From Tillandsia leiboldiana (lineage: Eukaryota > Streptophyta > Magnoliopsida > Poales > Bromeliaceae), in assembly GCA_029204045.2 (NCBI GenBank), contig CM055068.1, forward strand, positions 30,207,587 through 30,271,586: a DNA stretch of 64,000 nt, read 5' to 3'. Each line of letters opens with the position of its first letter. Within the stretch, counting starts at the first letter, position 1. Under the pieces are notes generated by a model. It worked only from the letters and a program-made list of their open reading frames with translations. It searched no databases and was not told the DNA's origin. Shown piece after piece: positions 45,779-56,774 of the stretch. Made by a program: the position numbers and the translations under genes.

Positions 45779-48661
45779 GATTAGAGTGGTATCAGAGCCT
45801 AGGATGTAGGTCATTGTGGACTTAGAAACCCTAGGCTTGTGGTTGGACATTAGGATGACTACATGAGAGTCGTGACTTTTAGCGAGAGTCCGGATTGAGT
45901 TTTATGCATCTCCCAAGAGATGGGATGAGTGATTGGCATGTTTATTCTCCTAAGCGATTATGTTGGCTGCAGATAACATAATGCTATGGAATGGATGACA
46001 TGTCTTAGACTCTCGCTTGATTGGGTCGATTGGTTGTTGTGTCCTGATGTTTGTTATTGTGCAGTGGCATCTTCAGTTGTACCAGTGGCACCGATGGAGA
46101 GAGCAGCCCCCTCCGTGCCGACGAGTAGTGCCGAGGCACCGAGGCAGGGTGGACAGTGGATAGTAGATGTGCTTTGGGACATCATTGATTGATGGAGCCA
46201 ATCCCGGTAGTCTGAACCATCCCGATTCATAGGTTTGAGTTTGAGCCTTTGTAGGCAGAATTGGGGTTGGCGGTGATGGAGAGACTATTTGAGAGCCTCC
46301 CTGTGCTAGGGAGTTTATATAGTTGTTGAACTGCGCACTCCAGGTGTCGAGGGACGAGGCGCATAGGATATTTGTGACTGGGAGTGGATTGCGCCAGGAT
46401 ACCATTCAGTTTAGTTGGTCCCTCCGTTACGGATTATTGACGCTTCGATGGAGTAGGCGTGGTGTATGGAGCGTGGCGTTGCAGTTCCTTTGGATAGGGA
46501 TCTGCCGCCATAGGCGAGTTTTGGATTTTGGTGCCTCGCGCCGGGTGATGGAGGATAGATTGGTCGGTAGAGACATTTCTGATTTCTTTTTCCAGGTAGC
46601 GGAATTCTGAGATGCCAGAGATCGGGTGGACCCCGATGGCAGCATCAGCATCTTTATCAGAGTGGCGCAGCGGTAGCGTGGATTTGTTATCTGCGGAGGA
46701 CCCTATTCGTCGCCTCAGTGTGAGCGGAGACAGAGGTCGTGCTCCCTTGTGGATAGCCTTGATTTCCAGGCAGATTGAGCGACGACCACTTGCATCGAGC
46801 GGATGAATCTGTGCCGCCCGGTTGGAGGGCGCCACGGTAGTGGATCGAGTGTCGCAGGTGGGATTTCATCACAGCAGTCGGAGTTAGAGCATGTTGCATT
46901 CCTGCATGGACTAGAGGCAGATTTGTTACCATGTGCACTCGAGGTACAGGTTCCTGTTAGTGTTGTGCTTGTGGAGGAGGCTTGCTGGTCGAGATAGTTA
47001 GAGCGCACACATTGTGGTGGTTGTGTTAGAGGTGCTTACGGCGGCACCGGGACTCAAGGATATCCATGTTGCCCACGAGATCCCGGGTGTGATTTCACCT
47101 GAGCTGTTGATGATGCCGTTGGTTAGGGAGATAGAGATTGCGTTTGTCATGGTTCGGGGAACCGCGCCACCCTCGATAGCACCTCATTGGATATCGCCTG
47201 TAGAGTTGAGAGAGCTGATGGCGCTGTGACAGGATCTGATGGATAGAGGGTCTGTTTGACCTAGTGCCACGCCGTTGATGCACGGTGGTGATGCCACGTC
47301 GTTGATACACGACTGTGAGGGTCCTTTTATGGTTCGAGTGTAGACAGGTCCGGGTGGTATCTAGGACCTTTTGATGGAGTCATACTCCGGCAGTTGTTCG
47401 TCTTTGATGCCTGTACCCAATAGGAATCTTACAGCTGAGTATTTTGCCAAGTCGGCGTTCAGGACACGGTAGGGCATTATGAGCTCACAGTAAGGCCAAT
47501 TGGTTTGATTAATGCCCTGCCGCTCTTATGATTTGTGGAATTGTGTGTCCCAGTTGTACTTGGACGGATTGGGAGCGGTGTTCCCCAAGGATATTATGAT
47601 TTACTCCCAAAGCGACTTGGAGTACATGGAGCACTTATAGATATGCTACCTGCCTGTATGGATGAAGCGGTATGCCAAGTGATTGAGATACAAGTTGTAG
47701 CTTTAGAAGCATACCTTCATGGGTCACATTGTTTTAGCCGTTGGGGGCGGCTGTAGAAACCCGGCCAAAAATCGATGCCATTCGAGATTGGCCGAGATCG
47801 ACAATTATTGTCGAGGTGAGGAGCTTCTTGGACTGGGCAGTGCCAGGAGAGCTTGGCAATCGGATGATGAGACTGATACCGGCACCAATGCTAGTGTTTC
47901 CTGTGTTGGGAGAGAGATCTGCGAGTTTTAGTGATGCCTCCTTTGGTGACTATGGAATTATCGTTGGGTTATTGTTGAGCATTTTGGATTACCCCGACAG
48001 GGCCACTGTGTTGGCAGATACCTGGAGTAGGAAAGTTGTCTGGTGTTGAGTTTGATGACTCCACAGCTGGCGCTGTGTGGACCGTTGAGGTAATCAGGGC
48101 TTGCGGTTGTGTCCCTGAGGGTCCCTTTTGACGGTAGACCGTGGTTGAGCAGTCCACTCGGATAGTCAGGATTCGGGAGTGACCGAGTGAGGACCCTAGT
48201 TTGTGAAGGCCTCATTCCTTCTTGGATAATGGTGTGGGTATGCTTCGGTTTGTCTTGGTTGAGTTGACACGGGATGTGGTTTGGTGCGTGTGGCACTGGT
48301 GGTTATTTTGTTTTCCCCCCAGCTTTTTGATGGAGTCCCTGAGGTTTTTCCCACGTTTCAGCGCAGAGTGATGTGCTTTTGGATCCCTCGCCCGTGATTT
48401 ACTCGCTCCATTTGAGATCAGTGAGTGTTTGAAGTACGAGGGACGCCCGTTGCGAATTCTGGCTCGTGAGGTGAGGGAATTGCACAATCGGGCTACGCCG
48501 TACTGGTTGTTATTGTTGTTGTTAATGTGGAGTAATCACGGGGAGTGAGTGGTGACTTAGGAGCTGGAGATGTTGATGTTGAGCACTTATCCATGGTGTT
48601 TTTGACTCATGGTGGAATTGTGTCAGTTTCGAGGACGAAACTTTCTTTTAGTTGGGAAGGA
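45779..48661 (+). pseudogene. Interior int-d, decayed pol
   Basis: Primer site 45787-45798. Same structure and same decayed pol traces as int-c (DAIRDWPRSTIIVEVRSFL near 47774-47830), with only scattered substitutions. Pre-LTR motif CGAGGACGAAACTTTC near 48630. Confidence 0.8.
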
Positions 48662-50964
48662 TGTGAGGACCCGAAATTCCCACATTTGGATTACGGTTAC
48701 ATCTACAGCTTCTGGAGGCCCGCGTGGTGTGTTGGTGGTGTTTGTGCGCAAATTGGACACACGTGGTGGACTTCGGGCTTAAAAAGGGATCACGGGGGTA
48801 GTTGGAGGACCGTCGAGCGTTTAGAAGTGGTTTCGCGCGAAACGGAGATTAAAATTGGACTCAGTGCGAAATTTGGACAAAAGATCACCCTTCCAGATGC
48901 CTTCGGAAAAATTGAGGTTTGGAATTTGGCAAAACGGACTTCGGATTTGGATTCAGCGCGCGAAAACGATGAAAATGGACTTTTCACTTGTATTTTTCGG
49001 AGCCCGAATGACGCGCACGTTTTTCGAGGCAAGTGGTACTATTCCTGCGGCCGGCGGGCAGCAGCGGCGGCGGCGGCGGAGCGCGGCGGCGCGCGGGCGC
49101 GGGCAGGCGCGCGGCGCATGGGTGTACTTTGCCACGTGGCAAATTCCTACAGGATGGGTGCAGACACGTGGCGGGCTGTGGGTGGCCGGTTCTGTGGACC
49201 GGGACCACGGAGCAGGCCGGGGCGCCTCGTGGCGCGCGCCTGGCAGGGTGCGCAGGCGGCGTTGGCGCGCGCACGTCCGCACTCCAGGCACGCGTTGACT
49301 CGCTGCCGGGCCACGTGTCGGCGTCTGGGGCGGCCACGTGTCGTGCCGTGAGAGGGTGGCGTTGGCTGTTGCCTGTTGTGCGCTGACGTGGTGCAACCTC
49401 CACGTTTCGGGCGCTGGTTGGTCCGGTCTACGCGCCCGATTTTCGGCGCCCGAAAGATTCGGGCGCTCGAACGATTCGGGCGCCCGAAACCAGGGACACA
49501 TTCGGAATTTTCTGAATTGTTTGAGCTGCCTATTTAAGCGATCCGAGCCACCTTCTTCCCTTTTCCCGCATTTTTGAGCCTCCACTCGCCACGACGCCTT
49601 CAGCAAAGTTGTTCCCCTTCGTGTTCTGCATCCTCTGGAGGATTTCTAGGATTTTTGGTGGCAGGCACTTCGAGGTTTCCATTTTTACGGCGCGGCACGA
49701 CGCTCGTTCATTTGTGATCTTCTCCGTCGCGTTTTGGTGCGCGAACTCCCCCGGCCTACTCCGACCACCTTTTCAGGCGATTCTTGCGCCATTGGAACAG
49801 CGACAGACAGAGCTACGATCTTGGTAACTCCTGCTTCCCCTCGTTTTGTGTTTTTCGAGTAGTTTTTCCAAGCTTTCTGTGACTCTTTTTCCTGTGTTGA
49901 GACTTGGATAGCGGCTCGCTTCTTCGGCGATATCTCCACACTCGGACATCGGATCGGGATGTGCCTGTACACTTTTTGCATCTACGCGTCGCAAGGATTA
50001 TTGTCGTATTTTTTTGGGGATTTTTCAGAGACTTGCCCGAAGGTATATTCTTCCCCCTTTACTGTGCAGAGTATTACAGTTGTGTATGTTGTGAGGTTTT
50101 GTGCACCCTGCGTTGTGGAACTTGTAACTCGGCCTACGGGGCTCGGAATTGGACGTGCAGGTACCCGTTTCGAAGGTCTCGACGCGACGATCGTGATAGT
50201 ATTTTTGTTGGATTTTTCTGAGTCCGTTCTATAGGTGAAAATTGCACATCTTCGGGACTATTTTTAGTTGATTGTGTATACTTGGATATTTTGGAATAAA
50301 GCGTAACTTTGGACCTTATTGTTGTACCCAGGAAGGTTCGCGAGTGTTTCTAAACCTGTTGGAACTGGAGAAAATGGGAGATAGTGGATTCCGGGTATTT
50401 TTAGCTGTTGGACTTTGGACTGTTAGCTTCTTCAGGTGGGTGGCCTCGTCTTCAATACCTATGGGCTGTACAGTAATTCTACTGATGTAGGATCATGCAT
50501 GTTTGTGAGTTTATTGTGTAGCATGCTAGAATGTAGGAATTGATATTCCTGGTATTTATCTGTCGATGTTGTGATCTTTTGCTTCCTACCATTTGTTAAA
50601 TTAGTGTTATCTTGGAACTTGACCTAGCACCCCCGTCATATGTTGCATGTGTAACCAGACCAGTAGAAACCCTCACTTGGGCTAGGGTTATTTATGTATA
50701 GACATCCACACCTTATATTTCATTCCTGGACATAGTGTTATCCTCGCCCGGGTAGTGGGCCGAGTGGTCGGGACTTCCTTTTAGTGTGGGATGCATGTCA
50801 CACTCATGCTTGGGAGCATAGTGGAGTTTGGTAGTTGTTGTTGGTCGTTATCTGTGCCGGGAGCCGTTTGGGTAAACGGTGATCCCCGGATATCTCGTTT
50901 CCCTGTTTGTGTGTTGTCGCCACTATGTTAGTGGCAGTAGTGTACCAGTGTTAGCAGGACCTAG
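48662..50964 (+). mobile_element. LTR-e, cut by insertion of E
   Basis: Starts TGTGAGGACCCG. TTCGGGCG units are expanded to three (49440-49490), with a perfect TTCGGGCGCCCGAA at 49475-49488, and CTATTTAAG at 49530-49538. It stops at GCAGGACCTAG, where other copies continue AACCCAGAACC, because LTR E starts there. Confidence 0.85.
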
Positions 50965-51426
50965 TGTGAGGACCCAAATTCCCACTTAAGAGATTACTGA
51001 TGGATTAGTGGCCCTTGGGAGTGTTTGTGCGCGTGTCGGGCCCAAGAAATGGATTTATGGTGCTATTTGGGATTAAGTTTGCATAACCGGAGGCCTTTGG
51101 GAAATTTTGGAAGTGAAGTTGGGCAAAACGGACTTCGGATTTGGATTCAGCGCGCGAAAACGATTAAAATAGACTATTTACTTGTTATTTTCGGAGCCCG
51201 GATGACGCGCATGGATTTCGAGGCACCTCGTCACCGTTCCGGCTGCCGGCGGGCAGCGGCGGCGGCGGCGGAGCGCGGCGGGCAGCGGCGGAGCGCGGCG
51301 GCCAGGGCACGCGGGCAGGAGCGCGGGCGTGGGCAGGCGCGCGGGCAAGCGCGTGGCGCACGAGTGCGCCTTGCCACGTGGCATCTTTTCACTTGTCCGC
51401 TCTGGACACGTGGCAGGCTTGTAGTG
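50965..51426 (+). mobile_element. Start of another gypsy LTR (E), truncated
   Basis: TGTGAGGACCCAAATTCCC start, then sequence related to the long-LTR family (TTCGGATTTGGATTCAGCGCGCG). It is cut after 462 bp at TGTCACGCCCC. Its expected target duplication on the left is CCTAG. Confidence 0.7.
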
Positions 51427-51494
51427 TGTCACGCCCCGGGGGGTTCAAACGCACGGAAGAAGAAGAGCCACCGATGCTCCCAGTTCAGAAATGT

Positions 51495-51854
<360 letters not shown>

Positions 51855-52082
51855 GAATTCATTTCCGCCCCGGTGCGCGCCCAGACCCGCCGTATATACA
51901 AATTTACTCTGCAAACGGGCAGAATCTCCTTTGTATATGCACGGCGTCCTCACTACAACATGCATCACATACAAGCTTTAACCAAACTAATCGAAGCACA
52001 AATACATACAACATGCATTCCAAACGTTCCATTATCTTTTACACAAAGAAAAGGGCCGACTGATTTAAAAGGATAAATAATC

Positions 52083-52262
52083 ACAGGGTTTTGAAAGCGG
52101 CGCCCACCCGACGCCGTTGTTTTAGAAAATCCGTTTCAAAGCCACATAAATCCACAGTTTTAAAACCGGCACCCACCCGATGCCGAATTTTGTAAAACCA
52201 GTCACATAAATTCCACAGGATTTTAAGAACCGGTGCCCACACGACACCCACGTTTTAAAAGC
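52083..52262. repeat. Imperfect tandem triplication (63-69 bp)
   Basis: Three degenerate units: a TTTTGAAAGCGGCGCCCACC, TTTTAAAACCGGCACCCACC or TTTTAAGAACCGGTGCCCAC core, with the first two followed by CACATAAAT(T)CCACA. Confidence 0.75.
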
Positions 52263-52597
52263 GATTTTCGCAAACGGTTTTCTTTGTTTTCTCGTAGTTT
52301 AAAAACGGCCAAGTAAGGAGAGGAACAACATTCATTCGCAAATATGAAAGAAGAGGCAACATCCACTTCGATCCCACGGGGGTATCGCAATCCACGGCTA
52401 ACTAACATGAATAATAAAAGAAAAGGGAAAGAAGAGTCACTGTGTCTGAAGTCGCTAAATGTCAGAATAGCACCCTCGCGGCCTCACCGGTGCCCTAGCA
52501 CTCGCCCCCGGACGAACCTGTCACGGAGTGGGAAGTCAGTGACTAGAAATAACATAATATGCAAAAGGCTAAAGAAAGCAATCCACGATAACCAGAG

Positions 52598-52750
52598 CAA
52601 CCGTCCTCCTCAAACACCGTCAACAACAATCACCCCCTGCACCAAGCAAAACCGGGCACCTTTCCCGACCACCGCACCGAGCCCCTGCCCCGGTGTCTCC
52701 CGACGAGCACCTGCCTCGGCCGCCGAGCACCCGCCTCGGCATCACCGCTC
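52598..52750. other. Flanking segment matching the insertion in both copia 3' LTRs
   Basis: 153 bp from CAACCGTCC to ACCGCTC, directly adjoining the C2 5' LTR. It matches 62862-63014 and the complement of 6001-6153 with about five substitutions and no length change. Confidence 0.85.
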
Positions 52751-52977
52751 TGTTAAGGAATTTGTGTTGGCGTATTTCGTGAAATTATTTAAGTCTTGAA
52801 GATTGAAGATGAAGAAGTTTGGATCATATACCTCAATCTCAAGAAAGAAGAATTCAAAAGGATCAGGTATGTTTAACTAAATATTTTTGGTGATCCAAAT
52901 ATTTCTTATAGTTTAGAAACACTTGGATGAATTTTTAATTGCATAAAAATCAAAAACTGGACATACTACATGTTCAG

Positions 52978-53277
52978 AGTCCGGACCTGACATTACAGTC
53001 GGGACCCCGAACATAGGATAGTTCATGCGCAATTCCAGTCCGGACCTTGGTCACTTCAGTCCGGACCCCGAACGTGGAATTTGCAGGAATTGCATGAACA
53101 GTCCGGACCGTGGAAATTACAGTTCGGACCCCGAAGGTGTGTTTTTCTGGAAAAAGTCTGTTTCGTTACGACAGTCCGGACCGCCATAATTCCAGTCCGG
53201 ACCGTCGTCCTGTAAAATTCCAGAAAAAGTTAGTTTTTGATTCTTATCCTCTTCCAACAGTTTCTAACCTATAAATA
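52978..53277 (+). promoter_or_regulatory. U3 promoter of C2 5' LTR: GTCCGGAC array and TATA box
   Basis: About eight copies of CAGTCCGGACC or near variants within 230 bp, several followed by CCCGAAC, ending about 60 bp upstream of TATAAATA (53270-53277). The 8-bp core is a palindrome, suggesting a dimeric DNA-binding factor. The factor is not identifiable here. Confidence 0.6.
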
Positions 53278-53535
53278 GACCCTACGATTCATTTTTTAGG
53301 GTAATCCAAAATACGGTCATAAAAAGAAAATCCCACCTATAGAGAAGAAAGGAAATCAATAGATTTAATTCTATGTTTCTTCATCTATATTGATTGATTT
53401 GATTCATGGGTTTTAAACTCAGATTTTGAGTAGAATCAAATTAATGAATACTTAGATGGTATTTCCGATCTATTTCTAATCTAAGTATTCGGCGGATTAT
53501 CACCACCCAAAAAACAACGATTTTCCCAAAATCGG

Positions 53536-53719
53536 CGCGTGGACTCGCGTGGCCTTGTGGATTCAAGGTGCAACCGCTCTCGTGGATTCGGAGCGAGGTA
53601 CGTTCGTGGATTCGATACGTGCTACTGGGTGAAGACCGTGGATTCGGTTGGACGTCGTGGATTCGACGTTGGACGCCGTGGATTCAGCGTTGGACGCTAT
53701 TCGTGGATTCGAGGAGCGT
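53536..53719 (+). repeat. TGGATT-loop hairpin array in the C2 5' LTR
   Basis: Eight hairpins. Stem 5' arms and loop starts: CGCG/53540 (loop TGGACT), CCTTG/53558, GCTCtCG/53583 (one-base bulge), ACGTTCG/53607 (bulge on the 3' side), ACCG/53639, ACGTCG/53658, ACGCCG/53679 (one mismatch), and ACGCT..TCG/53704 (2x2 internal loop). All other loops are TGGATT. It begins about 260 bp after the TATA box, so it should lie in the RNA leader. Confidence 0.9.
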
Positions 53720-54018
53720 TGCGGAGCGAGCGGAGAAGATCTACTAGAAGCGTATGAAAAAGGTTGAGTCGTCTGTGAGTATGGTATATCACCTTGTATG
53801 TGTGTTAATTCTAGTGGATTTCGCCGTGTTATCGGTCCCGTGGTTTTTTACTCCGGTTTGGAGTTTTTCCACGTAAAAATCGTGCGTATTATTTTTTCAT
53901 TTCCGCATTGGGTTTTATTGCGCAACGATTTTTGAGTGTTTATGGTTTACACCTATTCACCCCCCCTCTAGGTGTTTTTTCCCCTATTTAGATCCATATT
54001 CTATCATAACCCAACAAG

Positions 54019-54030
54019 TGGTATCAGAGC
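54019..54030 (+). other. Primer binding site of C2 (initiator tRNA-Met)
   Basis: TGGTATCAGAGC, two bases after the LTR end. Confidence 0.92.
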
Positions 54031-54049
54031 GGGAATAGGGTTGTAAACA

Positions 54050-56365
54050 ATGGTTGAAGGTGGAAACATCAACAGACCCCCGTTCTTCGATGGAACAAAT
54101 TATGCCTACTGGAAAGTATGGATGAAAGCCTTTCTTATTTCCATCGACGAACGGGTGTGGCAATCAATTGAGTTAGGATGGTTTAATCCAACTGAAATTA
54201 TTGTTGATGTTCACACCATCAAACCTAGGTCGAAATGGACCAAGGAAGAGATAGACTTATCTTCTTACAATGGCAAAGGAATTAACGCTTTATTTAATGC
54301 CCTGTCACAAACGGAATTCTCTCGCGTCTCGGCATGTGAGACTGCGAAAGAAATCTGGGATGTTCTTCAAGTTACACATGAAGGAACTAACCTTGTGAAG
54401 ATTCAAAAACTGCAAATGCTTACGAGCAAGTTTGACTCCATTTTCATGGCAGAAAATGAATTGTTCACAGATTATTATACACGATTGCAAGACATCGTGA
54501 ATTCATGTGCTAACTTGGGAGAAAAAATTCCAGAATTTAAAATTGTAAGAAAGATTTTAAGGACTCTTCCTGAAAGATTTCGTTCCAAGGTTACGGCCAT
54601 TGAAACTATTAAACACCCGGACGAAATCCGTGTAGAAGAATTAGTTGGTTCATTACAAACATATGAAATGACATTTCCTACTAACTATTCTTCGAGAAAG
54701 GCATCCTCTTCTAAGTCTTCAGGTTTTGCATTGAAAACAACAAAAGAAGAAGACCCGGATTCATCCTCCTCAGACGATGACGAGAACCTATCTATGGAGG
54801 ACTTTGAGAAGCAGCTTGCTCTCTTGACAAGAAAGTTTCGCCGAAACTTTCGAAGGGGTAATTCAAGTAAAACTCCATCCTTCGGAAAGTGGAAGAAAGG
54901 CAAAGGTTATTCAAGCCAAAAGTCAAGAAAGCAGGAAAGTTTTTCAAAGGATAAGAAAAGCTCAGAGGGACAAGTCCAATGCTCCAAGTGCCGTGGGTAC
55001 GGCCATATCTCAACGGAGTGTCCAAATAAGAATCCGTCAAAGAAGAAAGCGATGCAAGCCGTCACTTGGGATGACACCTCAACGTCAAATGAGTTATCTT
55101 CTAGTGATGAAGAAAATAACGCAACGGCATTCCACGCATCCACATCTTCACCGTTCATATGCTTTATGGCAAGTACATCTGAGTCATTGTCCAACTCCTC
55201 CCAAGTTGAAAAGAATGCAACGGACGATGAATCGGATAATTCTGAAGGTGAAGATTTTGCTTTTGCTTACCATAAACTTTTGAAGGTTTCAAAGAAACTG
55301 GCAAAGCAAAACAAGAGTTTGAGAGAGAGTTTGTAGGATCTCGAAGAAGAAGCAAAAAGGGCAACTTCTCTCTCAAACGCTCTTGAAGTGGAAAGGGATA
55401 ATCTGATCAAAGTAAATGTTTCCCTTCAAGAGTCTAATGAGCATCTCGAGAAGAATTATGTAGATATGGTGAATAAAGCAAATTACTTCTTGAAGCTCTA
55501 CAGCGAGGCTCGACAGGAAAAAATGGAAATGACGAAGACCATTTTCCAACTCAAAGATGATTTAAAGCAATTTTCTTCTGGAAGGAGTAAGTTGGATAAG
55601 ATGCTTGGTCTTGGTCAAACAAACAGATTCGGCCTCGGATACAATCGAACTGAAGACAATTTTAGTTCGATTGGGACAGTCTTTGTGCCCTAGTCGGTAT
55701 CTCCTCCTCCGACACCGGAATTTACGACAAATAAAGACAACAAGCCTACTTCACCCTCTTCGGGATCGTCAAGCACTAAGGTATGTTTTCGTTGTGGTTA
55801 TGCAGGGCACATAAGGAGAAATTGCAAGATGGGAGCGAAATGTTCAACTCAAGCGCCTCTTGCAACAACTACCAAAAAGGTGATTCCCCGGAAATCAAAG
55901 AAAAACTCTTCAAAGGAAAAGAGCCTTGGTAGTTCACCTCGTAAGATGATGTCAAGCAATGAATCAAACAAGACGCTTTCACCAAGGAAAATAACTTCAA
56001 GAACATTGCCGACGCAATCCAAAAAGGTTTGGGTGCGCAAAGGTGAAATCTTCCCTTGTCTTGTTGTTCATACTTCTTTACATGCATTTGACAACTCGTC
56101 TTGGTATCTGGATAGTGGATGTTCCCGTCACATGACCGGTGACAAAAACTGTTTTCAAACTTTAGAGAAAATCTCCGGAGGACATGTTGTTTTCGGAGAC
56201 GGCCGTTCTTCTAAAATTGTTGGAAAAGGAACAATCGTTATTCCAGAAGGCCCTGTTTTGAATAATGTTCTATTTGTAGAAGGCCTTAAGACTAACCTCA
56301 TCAGTATAAGTCAACTTTGTGACAATGGTTTTTCAGTTAATTTTTCTTCTGAAGAATGTAACTAA
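54050..56365 (+). pseudogene. Copia gag and protease (C2)
   Basis: The ATG at 54050 opens MVEGGNINRPPFFDGTNYAY, a usual Sirevirus Gag start 34 bp after the LTR. The UBN2-type Gag domain spans about residues 20-190. A basic segment and the first CCHC knuckle (54980-55021) follow, then an acidic linker and a coiled-coil stretch (55388-55590). The second knuckle is at 55784-55825, and the protease active site DSGCSRHM begins at 56111. The whole stretch is one frame but has TAG stops at 55334-55336 and 55691-55693. It ends at a frame break at 56355-56365, just before the pre-integrase region. Gag would form the particle; protease would process the polyprotein. Confidence 0.87.
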
Positions 56366-56774
56366 TAAGGACCATGTATTCTTTTTGAAAGTGGTTAGAT
56401 CTCAAAATAATTGCTATGTTGTTTCAAACAAAATTTCTGAAAAATGTAACCTAGTTTCTTTGGATAATGAAACTCTTTGGCATGAAAGGCTAGGTCACAT
56501 AAATTTTAAAGAACTAGCAAGGATTTCAAATAAAGACGTGGTTAAGGGGGTTCCTAAACTTACATTTAAAGATAACATTGTGTGTGGAGGTTGTCAAAAG
56601 GGAAAGCAATCAAGGGCTGCACAGAAGAACTTGAACCACGTTGGTACTAACCGGCCCTTAGAATTACTGCATATGGATTTAATGGGGCCAACTCGTCAAC
56701 CATCCTTGGGAGGTAAATGGTATATTTTTCTTTTGGTTGATGATTTCTCTAGATATTCATGGGTAACTTTTTAA
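56319..56774 (+). pseudogene. Pre-integrase zinc finger and integrase N-terminal part (C2)
   Basis: A +1 frame relative to gag-PR, with LWHERLGHINFKEL, CGGCQKGKQSR and LLHMDLMGP (first catalytic Asp). The first residues up to about 56355 are an out-of-frame shadow of protease. The frame stops at 56772-56774, where a T-run in front of the LKK block is one base short, as in C1. Confidence 0.83.

Larger units (their letters stand above)
22763..50964 (+). mobile_element. Tandem array of long-LTR gypsy units: five LTRs, four interiors
   Basis: LTR-a 22763-26725, int-a to 29309, LTR-b 29310-31277 (with gap), int-b to about 33770, C3 fragment, LTR-c 35574-38881, int-c to 41765, LTR-d 41766-45778, int-d to 48661, LTR-e 48662-50964. 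Each interior starts with a primer site after GGGGCGTGACA and ends with the GGACGAAACTTTCC motif and purine tract. Neighbouring units share one LTR with no target duplication between them, so they arose by recombination between LTRs rather than by separate insertions. Confidence 0.85.
52751..54016 (+). mobile_element. 5' LTR of copia element C2 (1266 bp)
   Basis: TGTTAAGG to CCCAACA, without the 164-bp insertion. U3 has about eight GTCCGGAC-type motifs (52978-53208). TATAAATA is at 53270-53277. The hairpin array is at 53536-53719. Confidence 0.93.

Noticed and set aside
53536..53719. CRISPR-like array (short repeat with variable spacers)
   Set aside because: The repeat is only about 10 bp, the variable parts pair with each other across the loop, and this is plant retrotransposon LTR sequence.
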